DNA from: Ichthyophonus hoferi | Lineage: Eukaryota > Opisthokonta > Ichthyosporea > Ichthyophonida > Ichthyophonidae | Direction of reading: 5' to 3' | DNA length: 63,658 nucleotides | NCBI GenBank assembly: GCA_002751075.1 | Contig: NAOQ01000253.1 | Location: forward strand, 3,400 to 67,057 | Shown: positions 26,282-38,989 of the stretch, piece after piece | How positions within the stretch are numbered: position 1 is the first letter of the stretch | Layout of the letters: every line of letters starts with the position of its first letter | The notes under the pieces: generated by a model | The model's database searches: none | What the model saw: only the letters and a program-made list of their open reading frames with translations | What the model was told of the DNA's origin: nothing | Translations under genes and position numbers: made by a program

Positions 26282-29200
26282 ATGGCTCTCAGAAATGTTT
26301 CCTATCAGAGTGCCACCATTATAGGTAGGCTGCTCAAATCTGTAGTTGCAACCCGCCCGCTTCACACCCTTACACCTATCCTAGCAGCCAGAACAACACG
26401 TACAATCGTCCCATGTTTCGCCACTCAGGTAGACCTTTTTTCTATTTTTTTTTTGTTTTGAAAAAATCGGTGCCATATACTTTTTTATCTGCATGATATC
26501 CTCTTAACTGAAACAGAATATTCTCTTTATATGGCCAGAAAGGTATTTTGTAATTAATTCTAATATGATTTACAGGGAAAAGAATATGGTTGATTTGTAT
26601 CAATACATATATATATTGTCATTAGTGTATCGCTTACTGACAATTGAGATATGATGCAATGGTAAGACAGCCATACTCGTAGATGAGGGTGGTTGTTGTT
26701 GTTGGGGTGGAGTGTTGAGGTGTTGTGTTGGGGAATTAAAAGAAATGTGGAAAAGAGGTGAGATGAATAGGTACAGCCAGTGTCAAATGGGAAATATCTG
26801 TGTAGGAATAGGAGCTTCAGTAAAAATTTGTTACGTTTTTAATATATATATATATATATTTTTCGAGTGAAAACTAATTGTATGATCTAGTTTATGGCAG
26901 TGCGTGGTGTCAAGACGCTTAATTTCGGAGGGACGGAAGAGATGGTCATCGAACGAACAGACTACCCTAAGGAAAAATTGTCCAAAATATTTGAACACGA
27001 CACTATGGCAGTTATAGGCTATGGGGTACAGGGTCGAGCTCAGTCTCTGAATATGTTAGATAATGGTATGTCGTTTTTTAAAGAGGTAGTGTGTATAGTT
27101 GACGCATTTAAACTATAGTTTGGCTATTAATATGCATATTTGTGTGTTTATATATTTTAATGCTTAGAAATTATGTTTTACTAAAAATATATTGAAATTC
27201 TATAAATGAAAATGTTTTTTTGACATGGTATAATACCTATTCATTCCAAATAGTTATAAGAAACTACTAACAACTCATAACGCATTAAGATTTTGAAAAT
27301 ATAAACAGGCTGTTATATTTATGTACATGTATACACTTATTATCATATGTAATAGGAAGATATGTTGTATATAATTGTTATTACTGCTAGATATATTAGG
27401 ATAATATTATTTTCTAGTACGTGTTCATAAGGTAATATGTACATGCATCTGGCTATGTATATGCGCCATTCACCATACTATGTTTGTGTTGTTTACAATC
27501 TAGTTTCACTGCAGTTCTCCTAGTATATTCACTTACATGTAGGTTACATATGATAGCAAATAGCGTGGGGAATAAACAAAATAAATAAACTGAAACTAAT
27601 AGTTACTATAAATTCTCTGTCATGTCAATGTTTTTAAAATATATGACTGTTACTGTAACCTTATACGGTTTAATAGTTGAACCACCACATAACCCTACAA
27701 AACCATATACCCATTACACCATTATAATATAACATACTATAATATGTTAATAATACATTCTACTATATTTCACTCTACTACACTACACTGTACTATACTA
27801 TATTTATGTCAATATTTGAAATACCTAATACGGTTATTGTAGCTTTATATGGTTTAAAATAATTTTAAAATGATTTAAAATGAGATTTGATTATACTAGG
27901 TTGCGATACATGGCTATGATATAATACCATACTAATTCACCCATAAGCAAATAAGTAATATATATTGCCATATATATAATTAACATATATCCATATTCAT
28001 TTATTGATATTCTTTATTATTTAAAATTGTATCATTTTAAATACCCAATGAATGTTCTGCTATTATTATTATTATTATTATTATTATATAGTTTACCATA
28101 ATTTTAATATGATTTAAAATGAGATCTGATTATACTAGGTTGCAATACGAGGTTAACGTAGCCATGACATGTACTATGAACAGGTCTACATGTTATTGTG
28201 GGAGTTCGCCAACATGGTCCCAGCTGGAAGCTTGCGGAAAAGGATGGATGGATACCAGGAAAAACACTATTTCCAATTGAAGACGCTGCCAATCAGGGTA
28301 GTGTGATTATGTACTTGCTCTCTGATGCTGGCCAGAAAGCTAGCTGGCCTGCTCTTAAACCTTATGTTGTCAAGGTGTGCTGCTATCTCTCTCTTTTGCT
28401 TACTCTATTCTTTTTTGTTCTATTATTCACTTAATGACCACATACAACCTTGTAACCCGCGTTAATTTCCATACTTTTTTTCGTTGAAAACAGTTCATGT
28501 CCATATCCACCACTATTATAACATACTAATGTAATAGTGGTATGACATATAAATCTAGTATAGAAAGGGTTTAACTAATATGAAGCAAAGGTTGACTTGA
28601 TTGAAACTGTGATTTGTGACGTGACTGAAAGGAGTAACTTTATAACTTTTTTTTTGTTTGGAAACTTATTTTATATGCGTATTCTTGAAAAACAAATAGG
28701 ATTATGTGCAACATCCTAATTTTCTTCTGTAGAGGAAACTGTGTAACATTAATACATATTAACATATACTTAACACTACTTTCACAGGGCAAAACCCTGT
28801 ATTTCTCCCACGGGTTTAGCGTAGTGTTTAATAAAGACACAGGCGTAATACCACCTTCGGATGTTGACGTGATTTTATGCGCTCCAAAGGGCTCTGGAAC
28901 TACCGTTCGTTCCTTGTTTCTCAAGGGGGCTGGCATTAACTCTAGCTATGCTGTCTATCAGGTCTGTTAGTATGTTATCTTCCCTAGTATTTTACTTATA
29001 TATATATATATTATTTGTTTATTTATATACTTATTCATACATTCATTCATATATATGTATATATATGCATTACAATTATACACGCACTACAAACACTACA
29101 AACACAATGATTAACCATTATTATTTCCCTGTGTATACAGGATGTTTCGGGTAAAGCAACCGAGCGCGCTAAGGCATTAGGGATAGCTATAGGCTCAGGC

Positions 29201-31341
29201 TATATGTACGAAACAGACTTTAAGAAGGAGGTTCTAAGTGATCTTACAGGTGAACGTGGTGTGTTAATGGGGGCTATACAGGGCTTATTCTTAGCACAGT
29301 ACGAAGTCCTGAGAGAAAAGGTGAGAAAATATAGTACTTACTTATTTTTCATGGCTTTCATGGGCTTCTTACTATTTCTCTTTCTCTCTCTCTTTCTCTC
29401 TATTTCCCTTTCGCTTTCTTTCTCCTTATTTCCCTCTCCCTCTCTTTTCCCTTCTTCCACGTGGCATTCACGACCATATATATATACCCGAACTGATAAT
29501 ATAATATTACGCAAGGATACAGCATAGCACAACTGAATAAATACAGCTTTATTTATCTTTTTTTTAAAAATATTACTTTCCCATTAAAGATACCTATAGG
29601 TTTTAATCATGTAATATTAGAAAATATATATAATTAATCATTAGTACAGTTACTATTCTTGGTTGTAAATAGATATAAGGAATGTATTATATATTATTAT
29701 GATTGTTGGCATACAGTAGAGTAGAATGCAATTAGTGTCATACGTATAAATAGAGCTAATGCAATACAGATGGTAGTAGTAATAGTCACGTCAATGGGTC
29801 CTTGTATATACAATAGATACACTGTATACACTATATACACCACATATGCTGCATTCACTACACTACCTACACCACACTGCATACACTACATATACTATAG
29901 GGTCACAGTCCATCAGAGGCCTTTAACGAAACCGTAGAGGAAGCCACCCAATCCCTCTACCCTCTTGTGGGGGCCAATGGCATGGACTGGATGTATGCTA
30001 ACTGTAGTACTACAGCTCAGCGTGGGGCTCTTGATTGGTATAATATTTCCCCCTTTCTGACCAACCCCCTTTTAACATTTAGCTTTTAAATTTAAAAAAA
30101 ATAAAAAAATAAAAAATACATTCTTTTTAATTTCCTTTTCATTTATATTAAACATATAAATATATATAGATTAACTTGTTAACTTTAACTCCCTTTTTAA
30201 GGTTTAAATTTAAAAAAATTAAAAAATCCTTTTCATTCTGACCAAACCTATATGTTTTTATTTATTAACCTGCTAACTCTCTAAAAACCATCTCGCAAAA
30301 GGCCTGTTTGAGATCACTGTATACCAACCATTCCTTTCCACCTAGAGTTGTAAGACTTATCTAAAAACACTGCATTACACTACATAGCCAAAGCACTTAT
30401 AACCACAGTTTTAATTATCTACTTCATTGATGCTGTGTGTGTTAGAAGTATTATATATATATAAAATGTTATATTTAGAAAGTATAGAAAGGTAGTGTCT
30501 GAGACAGATTGGAGAACCCTTGATTCTGTAGTGATATTGAATTAAGGTCATACTTTTTTTGTCGTAAATTTTCTACTTGCAAAATCAACTACCCCCCTGA
30601 ACATGGTTGAGTTAATTACTATCCAAGCCGGAATCAACATTTTATTCTGTTGAGAATAGTAAGTAGAGATAGGAGCGTTCCTGCGACTTATATTTATTTA
30701 GAAGGAAAGGGAATGCCAAATTTGGGGGCGTTTAAACGTCTTCCTTTGCATACCAGGAGTACAGACATGCTAAGATATACTTTTATTTTATTATTAAACA
30801 AGTCAGCAAGACTTGTATTAAGCAGGATACCTGAGCAATGTGCTCTCAGAACCCAAAACATATAATCTGAAATGGCTTATTATATAGTTGCAGGATCTCT
30901 CCCATTGACTGGTTCAATTTTAATAGATCATCTTGGATTACTTTTAACACCAATAGATTGCACTAACTATTTTCCCAAATTACATATGTAATAATAATTG
31001 TTAATAATATTAAATGATTATAGCTATATAAATAACTACCTAAATTAAGCAAATATTTCTGTTTTAACATATTCCCATTCATCTAATATTGGATTTAACC
31101 ACCTATCTACCCAACCCAACCTAGGTACCCACATTTCCACAAGGCCACCAAACCGGTATTCAAACAACTATATGAAAGTGTGGAGAGTGGAGAGGAAACA
31201 CGTCGCACCTTAGAGTTTAACGGCCGTCCTGACCATAGAGAGAAGTTAGAGGAAGAGCTAAGGGTGATTCGTGAGTCAGAAATGTGGAGAGCTGGTCGTA
31301 CTGTGCGTAAACTGCGACCTGAGAATCAACTTAAAAAATGA
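26282..31341 (+). CDS. ILV5: Ketol-acid reductoisomerase, mitochondrial (ILV5 type), 7 exons
   Basis: The enzyme converts acetolactate or acetohydroxybutyrate to the dihydroxy acid with NADPH and Mg2+, the second step of valine/isoleucine synthesis. Exons are 26282-26428, 26891-27065, 28184-28374, 28788-28961, 29141-29320, 29901-30037 and 31125-31341, giving 406 residues (yeast Ilv5: 395). Exon 1 (49 residues) is Arg/Ser/Thr-rich with no acidic residue, fitting a mitochondrial presequence. RGVKTLNFGGTEEMV opens the mature protein. The nucleotide-binding loop GYGVQG is at about residues 92-97. VGVRQHGPSWK, LYFSHGF, CAPKGSGTTVRSLF and GINSSYAV follow. SDLTGE supplies the paired metal-binding Asp and Glu (about 263 and 267). 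SEAFNETVEEATQSLYPL, STTAQRGALDWYP and the end VRKLRPENQ match yeast closely. It is the short (class I) fungal/bacterial form, not the duplicated plant form. Intron 6 holds a solo LTR. Confidence 0.97.
27845..28170 (+). repeat. Direct repeat pair in ketol-acid reductoisomerase intron 2
   Basis: Copies near 27858-27912 and 28097-28150 share ATGATTTAAAATGAGAT(T/C)TGATTATACTAGGTTGC with few differences. The second ends about 35 bases before exon 3. An ATT trinucleotide run (about 28063-28087) precedes it. Confidence 0.75.
30648..31069 (+). mobile_element. Solo LTR, probably Ty1/copia-like, with target duplication
   Basis: The 422-base segment begins TGTTGAGAATAG and ends CTGTTTTAACA, the TG...CA form of an LTR; the TGTTG/GAATA opening resembles Ty1/copia LTRs. 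It is flanked on both sides by the 5-base duplication TATTC (30643-30647 and 31070-31074). No internal coding region is present, so this is a solo LTR left by recombination. It lies within intron 6 of the reductoisomerase gene in the same orientation. Related copies are at 34628-34858, 40075-40492 and, inverted, 58238-58622. The intact flanking duplication suggests this is among the younger copies. Confidence 0.85.
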
Positions 31342-34300
31342 ACCTTATGTATTTATTTATGTGCAGTAATAGTAATAGTGAGAGTCTTGGCGATGACAAG
31401 AGAAATTGTGTTTAGAGTTGTGTATTTAAGGGCGGCAGGGTGGTGTTTTATTTCTTTTATTTCTTTTCCCTTTTCATGATTACCTGGGCTTCCAATTCAA
31501 CCATTGCTATGCTGTGGATATTGATTCTAGGCTGTTATTCGTATAAGGTAGAGCAACATTGGTAAAAGGTACCATTGCATCTTGGTCTGTCTATCACATT
31601 GCTCATCCACTATGATGACCACCGCTACCAGTGGCCTATTCACTGTAGTTGAGATTAAAAACACCATGTTTGATATGATGTTGTATTGGATACGTCTTAT
31701 GATAGTCAATTGTATATGGTTATGTGTTTATAACATTTTCTCGCTCAATCTTAGTCTAAAAATAAGTAACAGCTGCTATTTGGTCTAACAGAGTGATATA
31801 GAGATGATTTTCATATCTAGACTCATGGTATACGGGCATAGTCATATACTGGAATCTTATAAAGAGCCATCTATTTGATGGTAAACTGGGAATTATTGTC
31901 TTTTATTTTGGATCTTATTATAAATATATTATTACTGTTATGATAATCTTTGGCTTATTATTTCCTACTAGGTCAAGCACCTGGTCATTTCCTTTACTAT
32001 TTAATACCAATTATAATATCATTAACAACTTATGTTCATATGTCTGCTTGTGAGATACTACACTCTCTGCAGTTTCATTATAGACTACAATAATCACAGT
32101 ACACAATACATTGTAGTATTCTAAATAGGCTATGATGTCAAATGAGAAGATATGGTGTCGCATTGATAAATTCTAGACAGCTACAAATATATACTTAGAT
32201 ATATTGTAGGCTACATTGGTGGTGCTATAGTGATTTGTATAATGGCAAAAGAAATGGCCTAATAAACACAGTTTAAAGATAAAGTGAATCTTTTCTGACC
32301 AAGAAACATACATGTATACAAACTGGACAGAATTATCTTTAACACGTGGTTTTGTTATCATACTATAATACTAATGCATTATTTTATTGTTACTACCATA
32401 GCATAGATGAAAATATGATGCCAAAAATTAGTAGCATGGGAGCTATTTTGGCCAGCTCAGTGCTAAGTAAGAATAAAAGGGTTGCATAACCATGGAACAA
32501 TGTCCTGTCTCTAGCCAGTCCGTTTAAAATCATTATCTGCATTACATCTGGGGTCAAATTACTGTCTCCGACTCAAAAAAAAAAAAAAAAAAANNNNNNN
32601 NNNNNNNNNNNNNNNNNNNNNNNNNNNNNNNNNNNNNNNNNNNNNNNNNNNNNNNNNNNNNNNNNNNNNNNNNNNNNNNNNNNNNNNNNNNNNNNNNNNN
32701 NNNNNNNNNNNNNNNNNNNNNNNNNNNNNNNNNNNNNNNNNNNNNNNNNNNNNNNNNNNNNNNNNNNNNNNNNNNNNNNNNNNNNNNNNNNNNNNNNNNN
32801 NNNNNNNNNNNNNNNNNNNNNNNNNNNNNNNNNAAAAAAAAAAAAAAAAAAAAAAGGTATACAGGCTGATGGTCATGACAGCTAGAAACAATTAATTGTA
32901 GTTTTAAGCTTAACAGGCTGCGTCGATTTACTGTCTCGGGTTTTCCTATTATTTATATTTGAAATTTGAAGAATGTCGGCCTGATTGATGAATTATAAAT
33001 ATACCGATGCTTTCCATTCAAATATAGTATTAATATTATACTTTATTACAATGTTATGATTTATTTAATTCATTCATAACCAGGTAACTAACCTTCCACA
33101 GTGCTGTTTCATTGGTTAATCTAATCCAGTCTTAATTAATTGAAATTAACACTCATTAAACAATTAGGCTGGGTGCTATACTTATAAATAGATATTTTTA
33201 TCCGATAATATTTATCCGATAAACTTTATCTAAGGATAAATATATTGGTATTTTGATTGGTCCGAGGCTCATTCATAATTTAACCATTGACCATCATTAA
33301 TTTATGTCGTACGTAACAAATATTATACAGGATACTAAGTTTGACCTATCCCTACACTGGTTTGCATGGATAAGTCAGTCAGATTCTTAACCAAGTTGTT
33401 GGGATCATTTTAAGCATACTGAAAGATTAATGTATTGGCCGGAAACTGTATAACACCAACTCAGTCCATTATCAAGGACCGAAAAGATAATATAATAAAT
33501 TTATCAAATAACCTTGGTTTGAGTATTAGTCATTAATACTACTTGTTGTGATGTCACCGAAGCAATCTTTAGCTAAAAATTGTTCTAAACGCGCTCTTTT
33601 ATATACTCTAAAGACCATCATTTTATCCGTGAGAATAGGAAAAAAAAAAAAAACAACTTATCTAATGACTCAAGTGATACGGGAATCTAACGCGCAAAGC
33701 CAATCGGACAAAGCAGACAGCACTAATCCGCGTCCCCTCTCTCCCTCTTCTGATACCACTTCATTAACATCTAGCGTAGAAATAACGCTTTTCTGACCTT
33801 GAGTTAGATTTTATCAGACTGTGTCAGCTCTAGCGACTTGTCTACAGCTGTTGGGATCTCCAATTGTATAATTGAAGTGGTTAATTTTGCTAGACCAGCA
33901 ATAATAAGAGTTAGTCACTTGATCGAATCTGTCTTTAAGACACAGTTGTTGTATTAGAGGTTCTATAGAAGGCCCATAAACCGCCTCTCTAGGTCACTGG
34001 TCATGGTAATTATACTTCTGTTCTGATTCAGGAGGAATCGATACTTTGATTTGCTTGCATGCGAATATGGAAATTGCACAATGAGATCGATCACTAAACG
34101 GTGATATATTACGATGTAAATGATAACTATTGTCACCATTTAATGTTAGTAAACAGTTCTTTTAGTTCTGAACGAGCGAGAGATCTGGACACGGATTATC
34201 ATATATGAGGGCTAACGGTTGATTGGGTATTACAATAACGATGTGGTTAATACATATATAAAACTAAATGCAAAGCATCTGTGTTACGAGAGCGTCGCAT

Positions 34301-34420
34301 TTTTGTTACTCATTACCGCGTATATGTGAGCAGGTTCTTTATTATTGACTTTAGTTTTCTCTTATACTTCGTCCTATCGCCAGTGTTAACTTTTCTATAC
34401 CTTTTTTTTCTTTAAAAGGA
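31342..34420. other. Convergent intergenic region, no gene recognised
   Basis: This lies between the 3' ends of the reductoisomerase and eIF4A genes. It is AT-rich with scattered short open frames (for example 33548-33796) that resemble nothing I know. It also contains an assembly gap. Confidence 0.6.
32594..32833. other. Assembly gap (240 N) flanked by poly-A
   Basis: Runs of A border the gap on both sides, mirroring the poly-T-bounded gap at 16 kb. The frame read through it is an artefact. Confidence 0.99.
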
Positions 34421-34421
34421 A

Positions 34422-34592
34422 AATCTTAAACTTCAATATGTAAATCATCAAAATATTCAATAAAAATCAAAGACAAAGTAAGATATTTTTTTTAGCCAAG
34501 TTTTTAATTAAATATTGGGTGGCCTTAATGCTTTTGTCTTATCTTTGTTTTTGGTTTCTATTGAATATTTTGAAGATTTACATGAAGTTTAA
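34422..34592. repeat. Short inverted repeat, arms about 60 bases
   Basis: The segment at 34425-34486 (with CATCAAAATATTCAAT and AATCAAAGACAAAGTAAGA) pairs with 34539-34592 (with ATTGAATATTTTGAAG and TCTTATCTTTGTTTTTGG), leaving a loop of about 50 bases. It could be a small MITE-like element. It directly precedes an LTR fragment. Confidence 0.6.
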
Positions 34593-34627
34593 AATTCCTA
34601 TTTTGAAGATAATAAGGTACAGTTAAC

Positions 34628-34858
34628 TGGAGACACGAGCGTTCCTGTGTGCTAAATTCGTTTAGGAGAAATAACACAGAATTGGGGTGTACGTTAACGT
34701 TTCCCTTTGTATATACGGTATACGGAGTACATATATGGTAAAATATATTTTCATTATTAAGCAAGTGAGCAGGACTTGTCATATACAAGATGACTAAGTA
34801 ATGAAATAAGTTACCTGAACAGCAATAACATGATCTGAAATGGCTTATTATATTTACC
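34628..34858 (+). mobile_element. Partial LTR copy of the family at 30648
   Basis: Shared blocks are GAGCGTTCCTG (34635 region), CGGAGTACA, ATTATTAAGCAAGTGAGCAGGACTTGTC-like sequence, and ATCTGAAATGGCTTATTATAT near its right end. Sequence matching the last 170 bases of the family is absent. It is more diverged than the 30.6 kb copy and therefore probably older. Confidence 0.7.
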
Positions 34859-35586
34859 ACTTGCCCATTAATTCAAGTCCTAATTAGGGTTGTCCCCAAG
34901 AAACCGCAAACTTGAATCTCTAGTAGTAGAAAAAGAATGTATGCATACAAACACTTACCTGTACTGCCAAATCCAAAAAATTATTACGTTTCACGTACGG
35001 ACTGTACGTGTAAAAGTAAATCATAAATTAGCTGTTGTTAAAATGCATTAAATTGAATAACGTATGGTAATTATAAAATTCAACAGTACACATACATAAA
35101 ATTTATTAAGCAGCTTTAATTAGAATTCATTGCTCTGAATACTGAAATCAGTCAGTAGATTATTCAACAATAAACACTGAGTCATTAAAAAACAAACACT
35201 CATGGGGACCCAACCATAACCACTTGAACCAAATAAATTATTATAATTCAAGTTAATAATATTTAAATGGACACTTTAATATTGAGGGTACAAATGCAAT
35301 TCAAAAAAAAAAACCAATATTGAATATATAATATATCCGAACGCGTAAATCCCTTTCACCGGTTTCATCAACACACGTCTTTTTATGTTTATATTACATA
35401 CAGTTCTCAGAGTAGGACAACACTACACAATAATGTGGTCATCTTAACACCATTTCACTATTTCCAATGAAAAACTAGTTATAGTTGGTTTTAAGACTCT
35501 AAAACTATGAAAACTATGAACAAACGGGTGAAAGTTGTCTAGGTTGGAAGAGCGTATATATTATAAATTATAAGTTTATAATGAGC
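34859..35586. other. eIF4A 3' flank
   Basis: AT-rich sequence downstream of the eIF4A stop codon. Nothing else is recognised. Confidence 0.5.
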
Positions 35587-38500
35587 TTAGATCAGCTCAG
35601 CAACATCCATTGGCATCTCATCAATGGTAGTGTTATAGAACTGCTCGATTTCACGAAGAGTACGGACATCATCCTGAGACACAAAGTTGATAGCAACACC
35701 CTTACGACCGAAACGACCACCACGACCAATTCTGTGAATGTAGTTCTCGCGGTTGGTGGGAAGATCGTAGTTAATAACGAGAGACACCTGCTGCACATCA
35801 ATACCACGGGCAAGAAGGTCAGTGGTAATGAGGACGCGAGAAGATCCACTCTTGAACTCCTTCATAATCACCTCACGCTCCTTCTGGTCCATCTCACCGT
35901 GCTGTAGTAAATGGCAGAGTAAGTAAGTAGGCAAAATAAATAAAACAAGGTAAGCGATGGTTGTTGTGTTAATATTTGGTTGGAAAATAACTAATTGAAT
36001 TTATATTCCTCAATTATATGTACTTGATAATATCAACTGCATAGAAATAATAAAATTTTAAAAGATATTATGTATAAACAAAGAACAGAATACACTGGCT
36101 ACAACATACCATGGCAGATACAGTGAAATCACGCTGGTGCATGCGCTCGGTAAGCCAGTCGACTTTACGGCGAGTGTTGCAGAAGATAACAGCCTGGGTA
36201 ATAGTGAGGGTCTCGTAGAGATCGCAAAGAGTGTCCAACTTCCACTCCTCCTTCTCAACACCAATGTAGAATTGCTTAATACCTAGATACACCCCAACCA
36301 TATTAGTGTACCGTACCCTACTATTTACTACCGCTAGGGTATGTATATACCAGCTTATTGTTTCTATTGATTAACGTATTCGCTAATGGCAGCATATTTA
36401 AATAGACAATACAAAACCATTTCATTTATATCAATTAAGATAAATTGAAAAAATACTCTAAAAAACAAAATCGCCTCCGAAAGAAACCTTAACGCAACTT
36501 CTCATATATCTACTCTGATAACCCCTGTTAGAAATAATAATACACAACACACTTTAACTGCCTGTTACAGGTCAATAGGAACAAGGACATACCGTCAAGG
36601 GTAAGCTCCTCCTTCTTCACGAGGATACGGACAGGGTCCTGCATGAACTGCTTGGTCACATCAAGAACCTCGGCGGGCATGGTAGCGGACAGGAGAACAA
36701 CCTATGAGGGATAGTATATTAGCAATAGTAGGTCATATTTTGGCCTTGTAAACCAACCAATATTGCAATGTATAATATATTATACAATTCCATTCTTTAA
36801 TTAACTCATGCATTATTATTAAAAGAGCAGCCAATCACAAAGCATACCTGGACAGTCTTGGGCATAAGGGTGAAGACATCGTAGATCTGATCCTTGAAAC
36901 CGCGAGACAACATCTCATCGGCCTCATCGAGCACAAACATTTTAATGTTGGTAGGATCAAGAGCACGGCGCTATAGAGATAGATCATATGTAAGATACAA
37001 AACTCTTGAATAAGAGAAAATTTATTTATTTCCTTAAGTAAATAGGCAAATAAAAGATGTATATGCAAGGATCGATAACTAGATTTAGGAAAACTGGTGA
37101 CTGATGTAATGTGAAAAAGAAAGAAAAAAGAGAAAATAAGATATGTTAATATCTTCATATCAATATATATATATATATATATATACGTACAAACACAAAC
37201 ACAAAACACACCTTAACCATATCGTACACACGGCCTGGAGTACCGACAACCACGTGGACACCAGAGCCAAGAATGGCAATGTCGTCACGAACATTGGTTC
37301 CACCAATGCAACCATGACACTCAGCCTTGAGGTAATCTCCGAGGGATAACACGACCTTCTGAATCTGTTGAGCCAACTCACGGGTAGGGGCTAAGACAAG
37401 GGCCTGAGTCTTGCGAACACTCAAGTCAATAGACTGAAGGATGGAGATAGCAAAGGTAGCAGTCTTACCGGTACCAGACTGAGCCTGGGCAATCACATCG
37501 ACTCCCTTGCAGCAAGGAATAATGGCACGCTGCTGAATGGCTGAGGGCTTCTCAAAACTGAGTGAGTGAAGGTTTCAGGTTAGAATGGGGACGGAGACGG
37601 ATTCTTGTGAGTATTCGGATTTAATGTTTCGTTGATTGGTTAGTATAAATATATAAAATTATCTATATGTAAATGTGCAATTATTGGAATACAGTAAAAT
37701 TTCCTTGTCCTGTGTAAATTAAAAATTAAAGGACGTTAAGGTTACTTAATATGTATATATCTAACAATTACCGTTAAATTTTCATGTATGTTATATTATT
37801 ATTATAGGTGTAAGGATATCCAATATAGAAATAGCATAAAGTGTAGTAAGCAACGACGATTGACTTAAGGTGGAAATACTTGGCGCAAACTCACAAAGAC
37901 ACCCCTATAGGAATATGAACACGTCGTAGATATGGTTAAAAAGAAACCATTATATGTAATCAATCTAAATGGTCGTATACAGGGAGTTTAAAATATAAAA
38001 TATAAAGACAAATTATAATTTATATACACCATTAAAACAACAAACTGAGATATTTACACATATATGCACGACTAATTACAGTACGTACCCATAAGCAAAG
38101 ATACCGCGAAGAAGATCCTCCTTGAGGTTCATGTCATCGAAGCTATCGACAACCTGGTCCCAGTTGGACTGCACACCAAATGTTTTAGACACCATTGATC
38201 TATTATAGTCACTTTATTTTTCCTTTAACGCATATTATTTCACTTGGCGTTCATATATAGCCCCATTGCCTTGCCACTTTACCATCTCTCCAAAGACAGT
38301 TTTAAAGAAAAAGAAAAGAAAAAAAAAAGACTTATGAAATACACATAACACCAAGAACCTGTTTTTTTAAGGGCCACACTAGGTGAGATAAGCATTACAA
38401 TATAAGCTAAAAAATATAATACATTTCAAAAGTATTTTCCCTTGCACCATAGACCATAAAATCACAGTACAAATTGTTACCTCAATGAGGAAATCCTCAG

Positions 38501-38869
38501 CATTCTCCTCCCTCTTGGGCTCTGCCTCAGCAGGAGTTGCGCTCCAGTCTTCCCTGCTCGAGTTAAATACAAGTCAGCAATACCATTCCAAATTTCAGTT
38601 ATGTTTCTGCAACATTAACGGTACAAATTTATTATATAGTAACTAGTAATGCTCTGTTCGCTGTGAGCTTAACTGAATTTACCATGACTTGTTGGAATTT
38701 GTAACATCATCTCCAACAAGGAATGCGTTTATTAAAAGCTGGAAACTACTAAAGTCATTTTCTAGTCTATATTAAAATTTTATTAACTTGCACAAATAAG
38801 TTAAAATAAATAAAAATTAACAAAGTATTTAATAAGGTTTATTATTATCACCTACTTGTTATCAGCCAT
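35587..38869 (-). CDS. EIF4A: Eukaryotic initiation factor 4A (DEAD-box RNA helicase), 8 exons
   Basis: eIF4A is the cytosolic ATP-dependent RNA helicase of eIF4F that unwinds mRNA 5' leaders. Exons in coding order are 38869-38856, 38553-38481, 38168-38089, 37557-37212, 36970-36848, 36701-36593, 36282-36110 and 35901-35587. They join in phase to 410 residues (human eIF4A1: 406). The first exon is only 14 bases. Motifs are Q-motif F57/Q64 ([13 protein letters not shown]), motif I AQSGTGKT at 81-88, [22 protein letters not shown] at 186-189, SAT at 217-219, [18 protein letters not shown] at about 337-354, and HRIGRGGR at 362-369. The carboxyl end MPMDVAELI matches the family's MPLNVADLI. All catalytic motifs are intact, so this should be a working gene. 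The eIF4AIII paralogue is less likely because the amino- and carboxyl-terminal sequences follow eIF4A1/2. Confidence 0.97.
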
Positions 38870-38966
38870 TATTGATACTTGCTTTCAAACTAAATTTGAA
38901 AGGCAGAAAAACACGTTTGCAAATCGTCTCTTTTGACCTCTGTCGCTTCAATACTCTATCTACCTT

Positions 38967-38980
38967 AGACACGTGAGGTA
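38967..38980. promoter_or_regulatory. CACGTG site upstream of eIF4A
   Basis: GACACGTGAGGT lies about 100 bases upstream of the eIF4A start codon. The hexamer alone is weak evidence: it occurs roughly ten other times in this window, including inside genes. I note it only because eIF3c also has one upstream. Confidence 0.25.
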
Positions 38981-38989
38981 CCCAGTACT

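Noticed and set aside
38967-38980. CACGTG as a shared Myc-type element of eIF3c and eIF4A
   Set aside because: The hexamer occurs about ten further times, including in coding exons and repeats, so its presence near eIF4A alone is not significant. Only the extended palindrome near eIF3c was kept as a finding.
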